Below, one piece after another: positions 28,346 to 35,421 of a stretch of 64,000 bases of DNA. A model generated the notes under the pieces. The model was not told where the DNA came from. It searched no databases and saw only the letters and a program-made list of their open reading frames with translations. The position numbers and the translations under genes were made by a program. This DNA comes from Thermosynechococcus sichuanensis E542 (GTDB lineage Bacteria; Cyanobacteriota; Cyanobacteriia; Thermosynechococcales; Thermosynechococcaceae): the NCBI RefSeq assembly GCF_003555505.1, contig NZ_CP032152.1, positions 806,001 through 870,000 of the forward strand, given 5' to 3'. Every line of letters starts with the position of its first letter. Position 1 is the first letter of the stretch.

Positions 28346-29092
28346 ATGAGCCCAACTCTAAGTGTTATTACAGCAACGTATAATGCTGAAAATTATTTAC
28401 CAAGTTTAATAGAGTCTTTGTATTCACAAACAGATCAAGATTTTGAATGGGTTGTTGCAGATGGAGGTTCTAAAGATAAAACAATAGAATTGATAAAGCA
28501 AGCTCAGCAAAAGCTAAAGCGAGTAGTCATACAGTCACAGTCTGATTTTGGTATTTACGATGCATTAAATCGAGCAGTTAAACTAGCTACAGGAGAGTAT
28601 TACTTAGTATTAGGTGCAGATGACATTTTATTCCCTGATGCCATTGCTAATTATAAAGCTGCATGTGCAAGAACAAATGCCGATTTTGTGACTACTCTTT
28701 ATTATGAGGGAAGCAAGCGATTAGCTAGTTTGCACCAACCAGCATGGGAGTGGTTTAGCGGCATGCACGCTCATATCACTGGTCACACTGTTGGGACAGT
28801 AATTCGCCGTTCCCTGCATCAAACCTTTGGTGAATACTCTCGTCACTTTCCAATTGCAGCAGATCAACTTTTTGTCTTGAAAGCTATTCATGGTGGCGCA
28901 ACAGTATCGCTAGAAAATTTTATCGCAGGGCGTACAAATCCTGAAAGTACAACTGGTCAAAATCCTTTAGGATGTCTTTTAGAACTCTATCGCGTTAAAG
29001 TTATGGTTGGCCACTCTTTGCTATTACAAACTTTAGTGCTTTTTTACCAAATTGTTATTTGGTGGCCACAAATTCGTAAAGCGCGAGCATAA
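28346..29092 (+). CDS. Family 2 glycosyltransferase
   Basis: A 248-residue GT-A enzyme: SVITATYNAENYLPSLIESL is the nucleotide-binding start, VVADGGSKDKT the metal-side loop, and GADDILFPD the DxD-like metal motif. This type transfers a sugar from a nucleotide sugar to a lipid-linked or cell-surface glycan. The gene is AT-rich compared with the upstream DUF92 gene and marks the left end of the glycan island. The ATG at 28346 is chosen over that at 28337, whose Shine-Dalgarno would be too close. The IS element begins 19 bases after its stop. Confidence 0.88.
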   Translation: MSPTLSVITATYNAENYLPSLIESLYSQTDQDFEWVVADGGSKDKTIELIKQAQQKLKRVVIQSQSDFGIYDALNRAVKLATGEYYLVLGADDILFPDAIANYKAACARTNADFVTTLYYEGSKRLASLHQPAWEWFSGMHAHITGHTVGTVIRRSLHQTFGEYSRHFPIAADQLFVLKAIHGGATVSLENFIAGRTNPESTTGQNPLGCLLELYRVKVMVGHSLLLQTLVLFYQIVIWWPQIRKARA

Positions 29093-29111
29093 GCTATTGT
29101 AAGTTACGTAC

Positions 29112-29124
29112 CAGAAGTGTTGAA
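29112..29124. repeat. Left terminal inverted repeat of the IS4-family element
   Basis: Perfect 13-bp match to the inverse of the right end. Confidence 0.85.
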
Positions 29125-29157
29125 CGACAGTTTGAAGGGGTAGAAAAAAGGGAAGAA

Positions 29158-30141
29158 ATGTCGTATTCTTCCCTTAAAAGACGAAAAAACAATCAAATTA
29201 CTATGGCATCTTTTGGAACGATTGTCAAGTCTGTCCTCAAGCTCCTCAGCCCTTGCGACTATCCCGTCCTGAACTCGCAACTGCTCTTCAAAATCTGGCT
29301 GACGTATATTTTGGACGGCAGCTTAAACAGTATGAGAGCCTTGTTCTATCGGCTCAATCAGTCAGGCATTGAGGTAGATATGTCTACTTTCTCCAAAGCG
29401 AATAAAACGCGAGAAAGTCAGTGCTTTCAGCAAATCTACAGTCATTTAATGTTAAAAGTGAAACAAAAACATAATTGTTCAGGGATAGTGCTGTTTCCTG
29501 TCGATTCGACAGTCATTACATTGACAAGTAAGCTCGGGTACCATCAAATCCAGCTGTTGAATGGGTTTAGTGTGACGGAGAATTTAACGAGTGAGGCGGT
29601 CAGGCATGACATCAGTTTTCGAGAAGAAGTGATAAAAATGATTCCCGATAATGCCGTAGCGATAATGGATAGAGGATTTGCGAGCTGGAAGTTTCTTGAT
29701 GAGTTATGTGAAGCGAAGAGAAAGTTTATCGTGCGTATCAAGAACAATATGAGAACGGAAGTCAATCACGACCGATATCGAGTGGTTCATTTTTGGGATA
29801 TTGACAGCAAGACGGAGTTTCGGATAGCAACGAATCTATGGGATTTAACAGATGAAGAAGTGGCTGAACTGTATCGGCAGCGGTGGGCGATTGAGAACTT
29901 ATGGAAATTCTTAAAAATGCACTTATCGTTAGACCGATTGATTACAAAGAGTGTGAATGGAGTTGTGAACCAGATATACATGGTACTGATTGCGTATTTA
30001 ATTTTAGAGCTAGTGGATGTACCGGAATACTTTGGGAGGAAGCTGTTAGATAAGTTACGATATGTGCAACTGGAACTAAGTCGGCGGTGTTCCATAGTGC
30101 ATTGGAGCTTTGATTGGCAGCCAGAGCTACGTGTGGCTTAA
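29158..30141 (+). CDS. IS4-family transposase (DDE)
   Basis: A 327-residue transposase with the RNase-H-like catalytic core. The first Asp lies in FPVDSTVI, the second in AIMDRGFASW, and the Glu in YRQRWAIENLWKFLK. The last segment fits the IS4 signature Y-x2-R-x3-E-x6-K exactly. No frameshift or stop interrupts it, so the element is probably capable of movement. GGGAAGAA lies just before the ATG; an internal ATG at codon 16 is possible. Confidence 0.93.
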   Translation: MSYSSLKRRKNNQITMASFGTIVKSVLKLLSPCDYPVLNSQLLFKIWLTYILDGSLNSMRALFYRLNQSGIEVDMSTFSKANKTRESQCFQQIYSHLMLKVKQKHNCSGIVLFPVDSTVITLTSKLGYHQIQLLNGFSVTENLTSEAVRHDISFREEVIKMIPDNAVAIMDRGFASWKFLDELCEAKRKFIVRIKNNMRTEVNHDRYRVVHFWDIDSKTEFRIATNLWDLTDEEVAELYRQRWAIENLWKFLKMHLSLDRLITKSVNGVVNQIYMVLIAYLILELVDVPEYFGRKLLDKLRYVQLELSRRCSIVHWSFDWQPELRVA

Positions 30142-30163
30142 AATGTTAAGTTTTGTTGCAGGA

Positions 30164-30176
30164 TTCAACACTTCTG
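30164..30176. repeat. Right terminal inverted repeat of the IS4-family element
   Basis: Exact inverse complement of the left end over 13 bases. Confidence 0.85.
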
Positions 30177-30267
30177 CAAAAACCCATATTGAAATGTGGA
30201 ATTATGAATTCGTTTGGGAAAGCTGGCGCTTAAAGAGTATTTGAGTTTCAACCTAGAAAATCGTTCA

Positions 30268-31296
30268 ATGGCAAAGCAAGGATTAACTGGTCTTTTTGTT
30301 TATCCTGATATTCCCACAGCCGTATTTTTTGATCCTAATGGGTCCCCAGCTGGATCGACACAGCCTTGGGTTGCCCTACGGGAGGGATTTCGTGCTCAGG
30401 GCGTTGAACTTGTCGGCCTCGATGAATGGCGTGACAATCCAGATTTTGAACTCCATCTCAATGTGCAAGCTGCGCGCTCCAAGTCTCCAAAATTTGTCAT
30501 TCTCGCTGAAAATCCGTTGATCTATCCAGCTAATGGGCAGCGGTTCCTATTGCGTCGTTACCAAAGGGTGTTTACTTGGAATCCTGACTTAGGTATTAAG
30601 CAGGCACAGCAAATTCAACTGCCTCACCCGTTCAAGGTAACAGGTGGTGTAGATGGCTATGGACAGCGTCCTCAGTTGGTTGTTTTAATCAACAGTAATA
30701 AGGCTTTGGCTTGGTGGGCACCCTATCAAGATCTCTACCGTGAGCGGGTCAGAGCTATTCGTTGGTTTGAACGCCATGCACCACAGGACTTTGCTCTTTA
30801 TGGTCACGGTTGGCATCACTCAGCCCGACAGCCAGTGGTGGGACATATCATTCATGCCTTAGAAAAAAGGTGGATTCGCAGACCATTCCCGCCGTTTCCG
30901 TCTTGGCGGGGCATTGCACCCACAAAAGCTGAAGTGTTGCGGCAATCCCGCTTCTCGATTGTCTATGAGAACGCGATTTTTCGCAGCTATATCACAGAGA
31001 AAATTTTTGACGCCTTTTGCGCGGGGAACGTGCCGGTCTACTGGGGGGCGCCAGACATTACCGACTACATTCCTAAGGCCTGTTTTATTGACCGTAGAGA
31101 GTTTTCTTCCTATGACTCTTTGTACGACTTTCTCAAGACGATGCCAGAAGAGACCTATAGAGGCTACCAGCAGGCGATTTGGAATTTTCTGCACTCTCCT
31201 CAAGCACAGCGGTTTTCCATTTCTTACTTTGTGGAGACCATCGTTCGCAGCGTTTTGGATCAAGTCAACACTATTCATAAACACTCAGAACAATGA
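30268..31296 (+). CDS. Family GT10 alpha-1,3/4-type fucosyltransferase
   Basis: A 342-residue protein with the GT10 core near residues 228-280: FSIVYENAIFRSYITEKIFD, then AFCAGNVPVYWGAP and YIPKACFID. The TEK and VPVYWGA pieces bind GDP-fucose and match bacterial and animal alpha-1,3-fucosyltransferases. It would add fucose to a GlcNAc or similar residue of a surface glycan. Its last base pairs overlap the start of the GT11 gene (ATGA), so the two fucosyltransferases are translated from one transcript. The start is unsure: a TTG at 30214 would add 18 residues. Confidence 0.85.
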   Translation: MAKQGLTGLFVYPDIPTAVFFDPNGSPAGSTQPWVALREGFRAQGVELVGLDEWRDNPDFELHLNVQAARSKSPKFVILAENPLIYPANGQRFLLRRYQRVFTWNPDLGIKQAQQIQLPHPFKVTGGVDGYGQRPQLVVLINSNKALAWWAPYQDLYRERVRAIRWFERHAPQDFALYGHGWHHSARQPVVGHIIHALEKRWIRRPFPPFPSWRGIAPTKAEVLRQSRFSIVYENAIFRSYITEKIFDAFCAGNVPVYWGAPDITDYIPKACFIDRREFSSYDSLYDFLKTMPEETYRGYQQAIWNFLHSPQAQRFSISYFVETIVRSVLDQVNTIHKHSEQ

Positions 31297-32174
31297 TCAT
31301 TGTCAATATTATTGGTGGTCTTGGTAACCAGATGTTTCAGTATGCTTTGGGAAGGACTTTGTCTATCACTAAGGGAGTGCCCTTACGCTTGGATATTTCT
31401 GATTTTCAAAGCTATCAGCTTCATCAAGGGTTTGAGCTACATCGTGTGTTTTGCTGTGAAGCCCCAATTGCTTCTCTTGAGGATTTGAAGTCTGTCCTAG
31501 GGGGGTGGGGAGTGCCATCAATCAGAAGAGCGATCGCCAACCTGAAACTTTCAGCACTATGTCAGGGGCGACTGATTCTTGAACCTCACTATCACTATTG
31601 GGCACAAATTCATTCCATCCCCGACACTGCCTATCTTCAGGGCTACTGGCAATCAGAAAAATACTTTAGCGAAATTGCTGATATTTTACGGGAAGATTTC
31701 AAGTTTAGGCAGCCCCTGTCGGAAACAAATGCTCAATGGGCAGATAAAATGGCTCAGTGCAATTCAATTAGCCTTCATATTCGCCGTGGAGACTATGTTT
31801 CAAATCCGACGACCCATAAAGTTCATGGTGTTTGTCAGCTTGACTATTACTATCGAGCTATTGAATATATGACTTCACTGATAGATGATCCTGTATTCTT
31901 TGTTTTTTCAGATGAAGTTGAATGGGCAAAAGTAAACTTGAAAACTTCTTATCCTATTTATTATGTAGAAAATAACACTGCCCAAGAAAGCTATAATGAT
32001 ATGCGATTAATGAGTCTATGTCGTCACCATATTATTGCTAATAGTACCTTTAGTTGGTGGGGTGCTTGGCTAAATAATCGCACTGAAAAAATTGTAATTG
32101 CTCCCCAAAAATGGTTTGCTACGCCTAGTAAAGATGATTCAGATTTGATTCCAAAGAGTTGGATTAGAATTTGA
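31293..32174 (+). CDS. Family GT11 alpha-1,2-fucosyltransferase
   Basis: A 293-residue enzyme beginning MIIVNIIGGLGNQMFQYALG, the N-terminal signature of GT11. The SLHIRRGDYVSNP block is the conserved HxRRxDY GDP-fucose site, and NSTFSWWGAWLN lies near the C-terminus. It adds alpha-1,2-fucose to galactose. A close relative from Thermosynechococcus elongatus has been characterised biochemically as an alpha-1,2-fucosyltransferase, from memory. The gene starts inside the GT10 stop codon. GDP-fucose synthesis genes are not in the window. Confidence 0.95.
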   Translation: MIIVNIIGGLGNQMFQYALGRTLSITKGVPLRLDISDFQSYQLHQGFELHRVFCCEAPIASLEDLKSVLGGWGVPSIRRAIANLKLSALCQGRLILEPHYHYWAQIHSIPDTAYLQGYWQSEKYFSEIADILREDFKFRQPLSETNAQWADKMAQCNSISLHIRRGDYVSNPTTHKVHGVCQLDYYYRAIEYMTSLIDDPVFFVFSDEVEWAKVNLKTSYPIYYVENNTAQESYNDMRLMSLCRHHIIANSTFSWWGAWLNNRTEKIVIAPQKWFATPSKDDSDLIPKSWIRI

Positions 32175-32193
32175 TGTAGTTTATTTATTTTTA

Positions 32194-33084
32194 ATGATGA
32201 ATGTAAGTCAAACTCCTGTTATTTCAGTTATTTTACCAGTTTTTAACTCTGGACAGTATATTGAACAATCTATAAAGTCCATCCTCGATCAGTCTTTTAA
32301 TAATTTCGAACTGATTATCATTGATGACGGTTCTTCGGATAATTCATTTGAAATTTTATCAAAATATGCGAAACTTGACGAGCGGATTCATTTAATTCGT
32401 CGAGATAATCAAGGTTTAATTTACACACTGAATCAAGCAATTGAAATTGCTAAAGGGCAGTATATCGCCAGAATGGATGCAGATGATTTGGCCTTGCCTA
32501 AAAGATTAGAATATCAACTTGCCTTTCTCGAAGACAATCAATTACATCTTTGTGGCAGCTCTGTTCAGCTCATGGGTGCAGCGACTGGGTACTGGTATTA
32601 TCCTCATTCCCATGCAGGTTGTGAAGTTGAATTATTGTTTGGGGTACCTTTTGCTCATCCATCTGTCATGGGGCACTCCAGTGTTTTCAAAGAACTGCGG
32701 TACTCGTCCGAGTGGCCACTGGTGGAAGATTATGACCTATGGCAGCGGGCATGGGCAGCAGGGGTCAAGATGGGAAATGTACGAGAGGTACTTCTCCAAT
32801 ACCGCGTGCATCGGAAACAAACCTCCAGCCTTTACCGTCAGCAGCAGGCAAAAAATAGTCAACAGATTCGTTCGCGTCACTGGCAGCAACTCCTGAGTGC
32901 CAAGTTAGGAATTTCACCCCCTGAGGCTCAAGAAGCAGAGAAAGACCTGTGGAAAACCTTCCAACGCCTGCGGGAGCTAAAGCAATGTTATAAAGGAACA
33001 GAAGCAGAAAAAATTCTCCACCATTCGTTCCTGCGCCTTTTTTCCCATCGTTTCCATAGCTGGGTTTTGGAGAGAATGAGCTAG
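32194..33084 (+). CDS. Family 2 glycosyltransferase
   Basis: A 296-residue GT-A enzyme, with SVILPVFNSGQYIEQSI, IIDDGSSDNSFE and the metal motif ARMDADDLALPKRLE. Such proteins often transfer galactose, GlcNAc or rhamnose in O-antigen-like or exopolysaccharide synthesis. The first part of the gene is AT-rich and the 3' third is nearer to host composition, which may mark a recombination border. It is 19 bases after the GT11 gene and probably on the same transcript. Confidence 0.9.
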   Translation: MMNVSQTPVISVILPVFNSGQYIEQSIKSILDQSFNNFELIIIDDGSSDNSFEILSKYAKLDERIHLIRRDNQGLIYTLNQAIEIAKGQYIARMDADDLALPKRLEYQLAFLEDNQLHLCGSSVQLMGAATGYWYYPHSHAGCEVELLFGVPFAHPSVMGHSSVFKELRYSSEWPLVEDYDLWQRAWAAGVKMGNVREVLLQYRVHRKQTSSLYRQQQAKNSQQIRSRHWQQLLSAKLGISPPEAQEAEKDLWKTFQRLRELKQCYKGTEAEKILHHSFLRLFSHRFHSWVLERMS

Positions 33085-33118
33085 TTGAGTGTCTCAAGAC
33101 CGCGTTTCAGGAGTAATC

Positions 33119-34081
33119 ATGTTTTTCAGTGTTGTGATTCCCACCTATAATCGCTTGCCCATTTTAGAAAAGTGTGTGCGAGCGATCGCCCGTCAAACGT
33201 GGCATCCAGAGCTGGGCATCCAAGCCTATGAGGTCATTATTGTTGACGATGGTTCAACGGACAACACGATTGAGTGGCTTGAGGCACATCGTGATGAATT
33301 TCCCTGTGTCCGCTGGCTTCAACAGGAACATCTTGGCCCTGCGGCTGCCCGTAATTTGGGGCTTCAGGTGGCGAAGGGGGACTGGATTATCTTTATTGAT
33401 AGCGATTTGGTGGTCACTGAAACTTTCTTGGAAGCCCATGTCAGGCGCTTAATTCAAGAAAAACAACGTCTTGGCATTGAGGAGATAACTCAAGTTCCTG
33501 CTTTTTCCTATGGTCGTGTGATCAATACCTGTAATTTTGAAGAGCCAACCTCAGAGCCCTATAAGGTCATTGATTTTTCAGCGGCTTACTTTGCAACGGG
33601 GAATGTAGCGATCGCCCGCCACTGGTTAGAAAAAGCAGGTTTATTCGATACCCAGTTTCAGCTCTACGGTTGGGAAGACTTAGAACTCGGGGTACGGCTA
33701 AAGAAGTTGGGCTTGCGACTACTGAAGTGCCCTGAAGCCGTTGGCTACCATTGGCATCCACCCTTTTCCCTCAGTCAGGTTCCTGCCCTGATTCAGAAGG
33801 AGATTGAAAGGGGCAGAATGGGGGTCTTGTTCTATAAAAAACATCCGATTTGGGAAGTGAAGCTGATGATTCAAATGACGCCCTTTCACTATTTTCTGTG
33901 GGCCATCCTATCCCTCGGTGGCATTCTCAATGAAAAAACACTGGCGCCCCTATTGCAATGGCTGATTAACATCGGTCGCCCCCAAGATGCCTTAGAAGTG
34001 GCTCGTATCTTTTTGAACTGGTATAATGTGCGGGCAGTCTATTCAGCCTATCAAGAGCAAGCCCTTCAGCAGCCGCATTGA
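33119..34081 (+). CDS. Family 2 glycosyltransferase
   Basis: A 320-residue GT-A enzyme: VVIPTYNRLPILEKCV, IVDDGSTDNTIEWL and the metal motif FIDSDLVV, then GWEDLELGVRLKK, the motif typical of GT2 enzymes that act processively or on lipid-linked sugars. The ATG at 33119 has CAGGAG seven bases upstream and is preferred to an upstream GTG. It ends the glycan island and is at host base composition. 24 bases separate it from the dus gene. Confidence 0.9.
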   Translation: MFFSVVIPTYNRLPILEKCVRAIARQTWHPELGIQAYEVIIVDDGSTDNTIEWLEAHRDEFPCVRWLQQEHLGPAAARNLGLQVAKGDWIIFIDSDLVVTETFLEAHVRRLIQEKQRLGIEEITQVPAFSYGRVINTCNFEEPTSEPYKVIDFSAAYFATGNVAIARHWLEKAGLFDTQFQLYGWEDLELGVRLKKLGLRLLKCPEAVGYHWHPPFSLSQVPALIQKEIERGRMGVLFYKKHPIWEVKLMIQMTPFHYFLWAILSLGGILNEKTLAPLLQWLINIGRPQDALEVARIFLNWYNVRAVYSAYQEQALQQPH

Positions 34082-34105
34082 GCTTTGTGTGAATTTTGTG
34101 TGAAT

Positions 34106-35143
34106 ATGTTAACCCTGTCCCCAGAGCTAAAAGCCCGTTTAGCAACGCCATTGCAGATTGGCTCTGTGACGGTGAATAGTCGGGTTCTGCAGTCCCCTTT
34201 GGCCGGGGTGACCGATTTGGTGTTTCGGCGATTGGTGCGCCGCTATGCCCCAGACTCGATGATGTACACCGAAATGGTGAGTGCTTCCGGGCTGCATTAC
34301 TTAAAAACACTACCTCGGATTATGGAGGTGGATGCCAATGAGCATCCCATCAGTATTCAGCTTTTTGACTGTCGCCCTGATTTTCTAGCGGAAGCCGCAA
34401 TAAAGGCGGTGGCGGAAGGGGCGGATACGGTGGACATCAATATGGGCTGCCCGGTGAATAAAATCACTAAGAATGGCGGCGGTTCTTCACTATTGCGGGA
34501 TGTGCAAACGGCAGCAACAATTGTGCGCACGGTCTCAAAGGCGGTGCCTGTGCCAGTCACGGTGAAAACGCGCATTGGCTGGAGCGATCAGGAGATCAAT
34601 ATCCTTGACTTTGCCAAGGCAATGGAAGATGCTGGTGCGGCAATGATTACCGTTCACGGGCGTACCCGTGCCCAAGGCTTTAATGGCCCAGCCCGCTGGG
34701 AGTGGATTGCGCGGGTGAAGGAGCGCGTCAGTATTCCGGTGATTGCCAATGGCGATATTTTCTCGGTGGAAGCGGCAGTGCGTTGTTTGGAGCAAACCGG
34801 CGCAGATGGGGTGATGTGCTCGCGGGGAACGATGGGCTACCCCTTCTTGGTAGGGGAAATTGATCACTTTTTGAAAACTGGGGAACGGCGGCCTGCGCCA
34901 ACGGTGGTTGAACGTTTGCAGTGTGCGCGGGATCATCTCATTGCCCTCTGGGAATACAAGGGGGAGCGGGGGATTCGCCAAGCCCGTAAACATTTGACGT
35001 GGTACGCCAAGGGCTTTGCCGATGCTGCCGAACTGCGCAGTGAATTGTGTCGGATTGAAACCCTAGAGGCCGGTTTAGCCCTACTGGATGCAGCGATTGA
35101 ACGCTTGCAAGTGGCCTCAGAAACCGAGGCGATCGCGGCCTAA
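34106..35143 (+). CDS. dus: tRNA-dihydrouridine synthase
   Basis: A 345-residue flavoenzyme that reduces uridine in tRNA D-loops. Visible motifs are PLAGVTDLVFRRL at the FMN-binding start, NMGCPVNKITKNGGGSSLL with the catalytic Cys, VKTRIGW, VHGRTRAQGFNGPA and NGDIFS. The size and order match the DusB-like bacterial group. The ATG at 34106 begins near the usual N-terminus; the in-frame upstream codons overlap the end of the glycosyltransferase gene. Confidence 0.95.
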   Translation: MLTLSPELKARLATPLQIGSVTVNSRVLQSPLAGVTDLVFRRLVRRYAPDSMMYTEMVSASGLHYLKTLPRIMEVDANEHPISIQLFDCRPDFLAEAAIKAVAEGADTVDINMGCPVNKITKNGGGSSLLRDVQTAATIVRTVSKAVPVPVTVKTRIGWSDQEINILDFAKAMEDAGAAMITVHGRTRAQGFNGPARWEWIARVKERVSIPVIANGDIFSVEAAVRCLEQTGADGVMCSRGTMGYPFLVGEIDHFLKTGERRPAPTVVERLQCARDHLIALWEYKGERGIRQARKHLTWYAKGFADAAELRSELCRIETLEAGLALLDAAIERLQVASETEAIAA

Positions 35144-35194
35144 ACAAACGAAAAAAAAGATTTGTGTTTCGCAACAATCTCGCAAAAATTTTGT

Positions 35195-35220
35195 AAAAAA
35201 AAGCCCCTAGAACCTAGGGG
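35195..35220 (-). terminator. Intrinsic terminator for leftward transcription
   Basis: Read on the minus strand, CCCCTAG (35220-35214), three bases, and CTAGGGG (35210-35204) form a perfect 7-bp stem, extended by a wobble pair, followed by eight U residues (35202-35195). It has the full layout of an intrinsic terminator, but no leftward gene is known to its right. On the plus strand it lacks a U run and would act only as a weak terminator of dus, or as an operator. Confidence 0.55.
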
Positions 35221-35221
35221 T

Positions 35222-35227
35222 TATAAT
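35222..35227 (+). promoter_or_regulatory. Consensus -10 box of pflB, next to a palindrome
   Basis: TATAAT begins one base after the palindrome CCCCTAG-AAC-CTAGGGG. That palindrome would fall between the -35 and -10 positions, where a repressor would block RNA polymerase. Transcription from about 35234 would give a leader of nearly 190 bases. No -35 consensus is present. Confidence 0.5.
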
Positions 35228-35421
35228 GAAAGTGTAGGTGTAGAGATGAGGCTTGGCCTCCAAAAGGTTCATTTGCATTTCTCGTTTGATCGCAATCTCT
35301 TAATCTCTTGCGCATTTTCTGGCATTGGCAGTTAGCAGGTTCTTGCTGGTTTGAAGGGCGATCGCTACTGGTGAAAGGCGATCGCGAGAAATTGCTGCAC
35401 ACTTGATGAGGAACATTGATT

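Larger units (their letters stand above)
29112..30176 (+). mobile_element. IS4-family insertion sequence, about 1065 bp
   Basis: CAGAAGTGTTGAA at 29112-29124 is matched by its exact inverse at 30164-30176, enclosing one intact transposase gene. These 13-bp perfect terminal inverted repeats define the ends. No direct target duplication is visible next to either end (left flank ends CGTAC, right flank begins CAAAA), so the element may have suffered recombination after insertion. It separates two glycosyltransferase genes. Confidence 0.85.
35144..35421. other. 278-base intergenic region: palindromic terminator/operator, promoter and leader of pflB
   Basis: From left to right: A-rich tracts, a perfect 7-bp palindromic hairpin (35204-35220), a consensus TATAAT at 35222-35227, a small GAGGC-TTG-GCCTC hairpin at 35248-35260, HIP1-like GGCGATCGC repeats at about 35358-35386, and GAGG before the pflB start. 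No convincing short protein gene was found. Confidence 0.6.

Noticed and set aside
34535-34993. 152-codon minus-strand ORF within dus
   Set aside because: It is the shadow of the dus reading frame, without family features.
35358-35386. Repeated GGCGATCGC units
   Set aside because: These are the HIP1 palindrome, dispersed all over the window, and not a CRISPR or iteron array.
35214-35402. 62-codon minus-strand ORF in the pflB leader region
   Set aside because: Composition is low-complexity and no ribosome site is clear; it includes HIP1-like repeats and looks like chance. A leftward RNA from here remains possible because of the terminator at 35195-35220.
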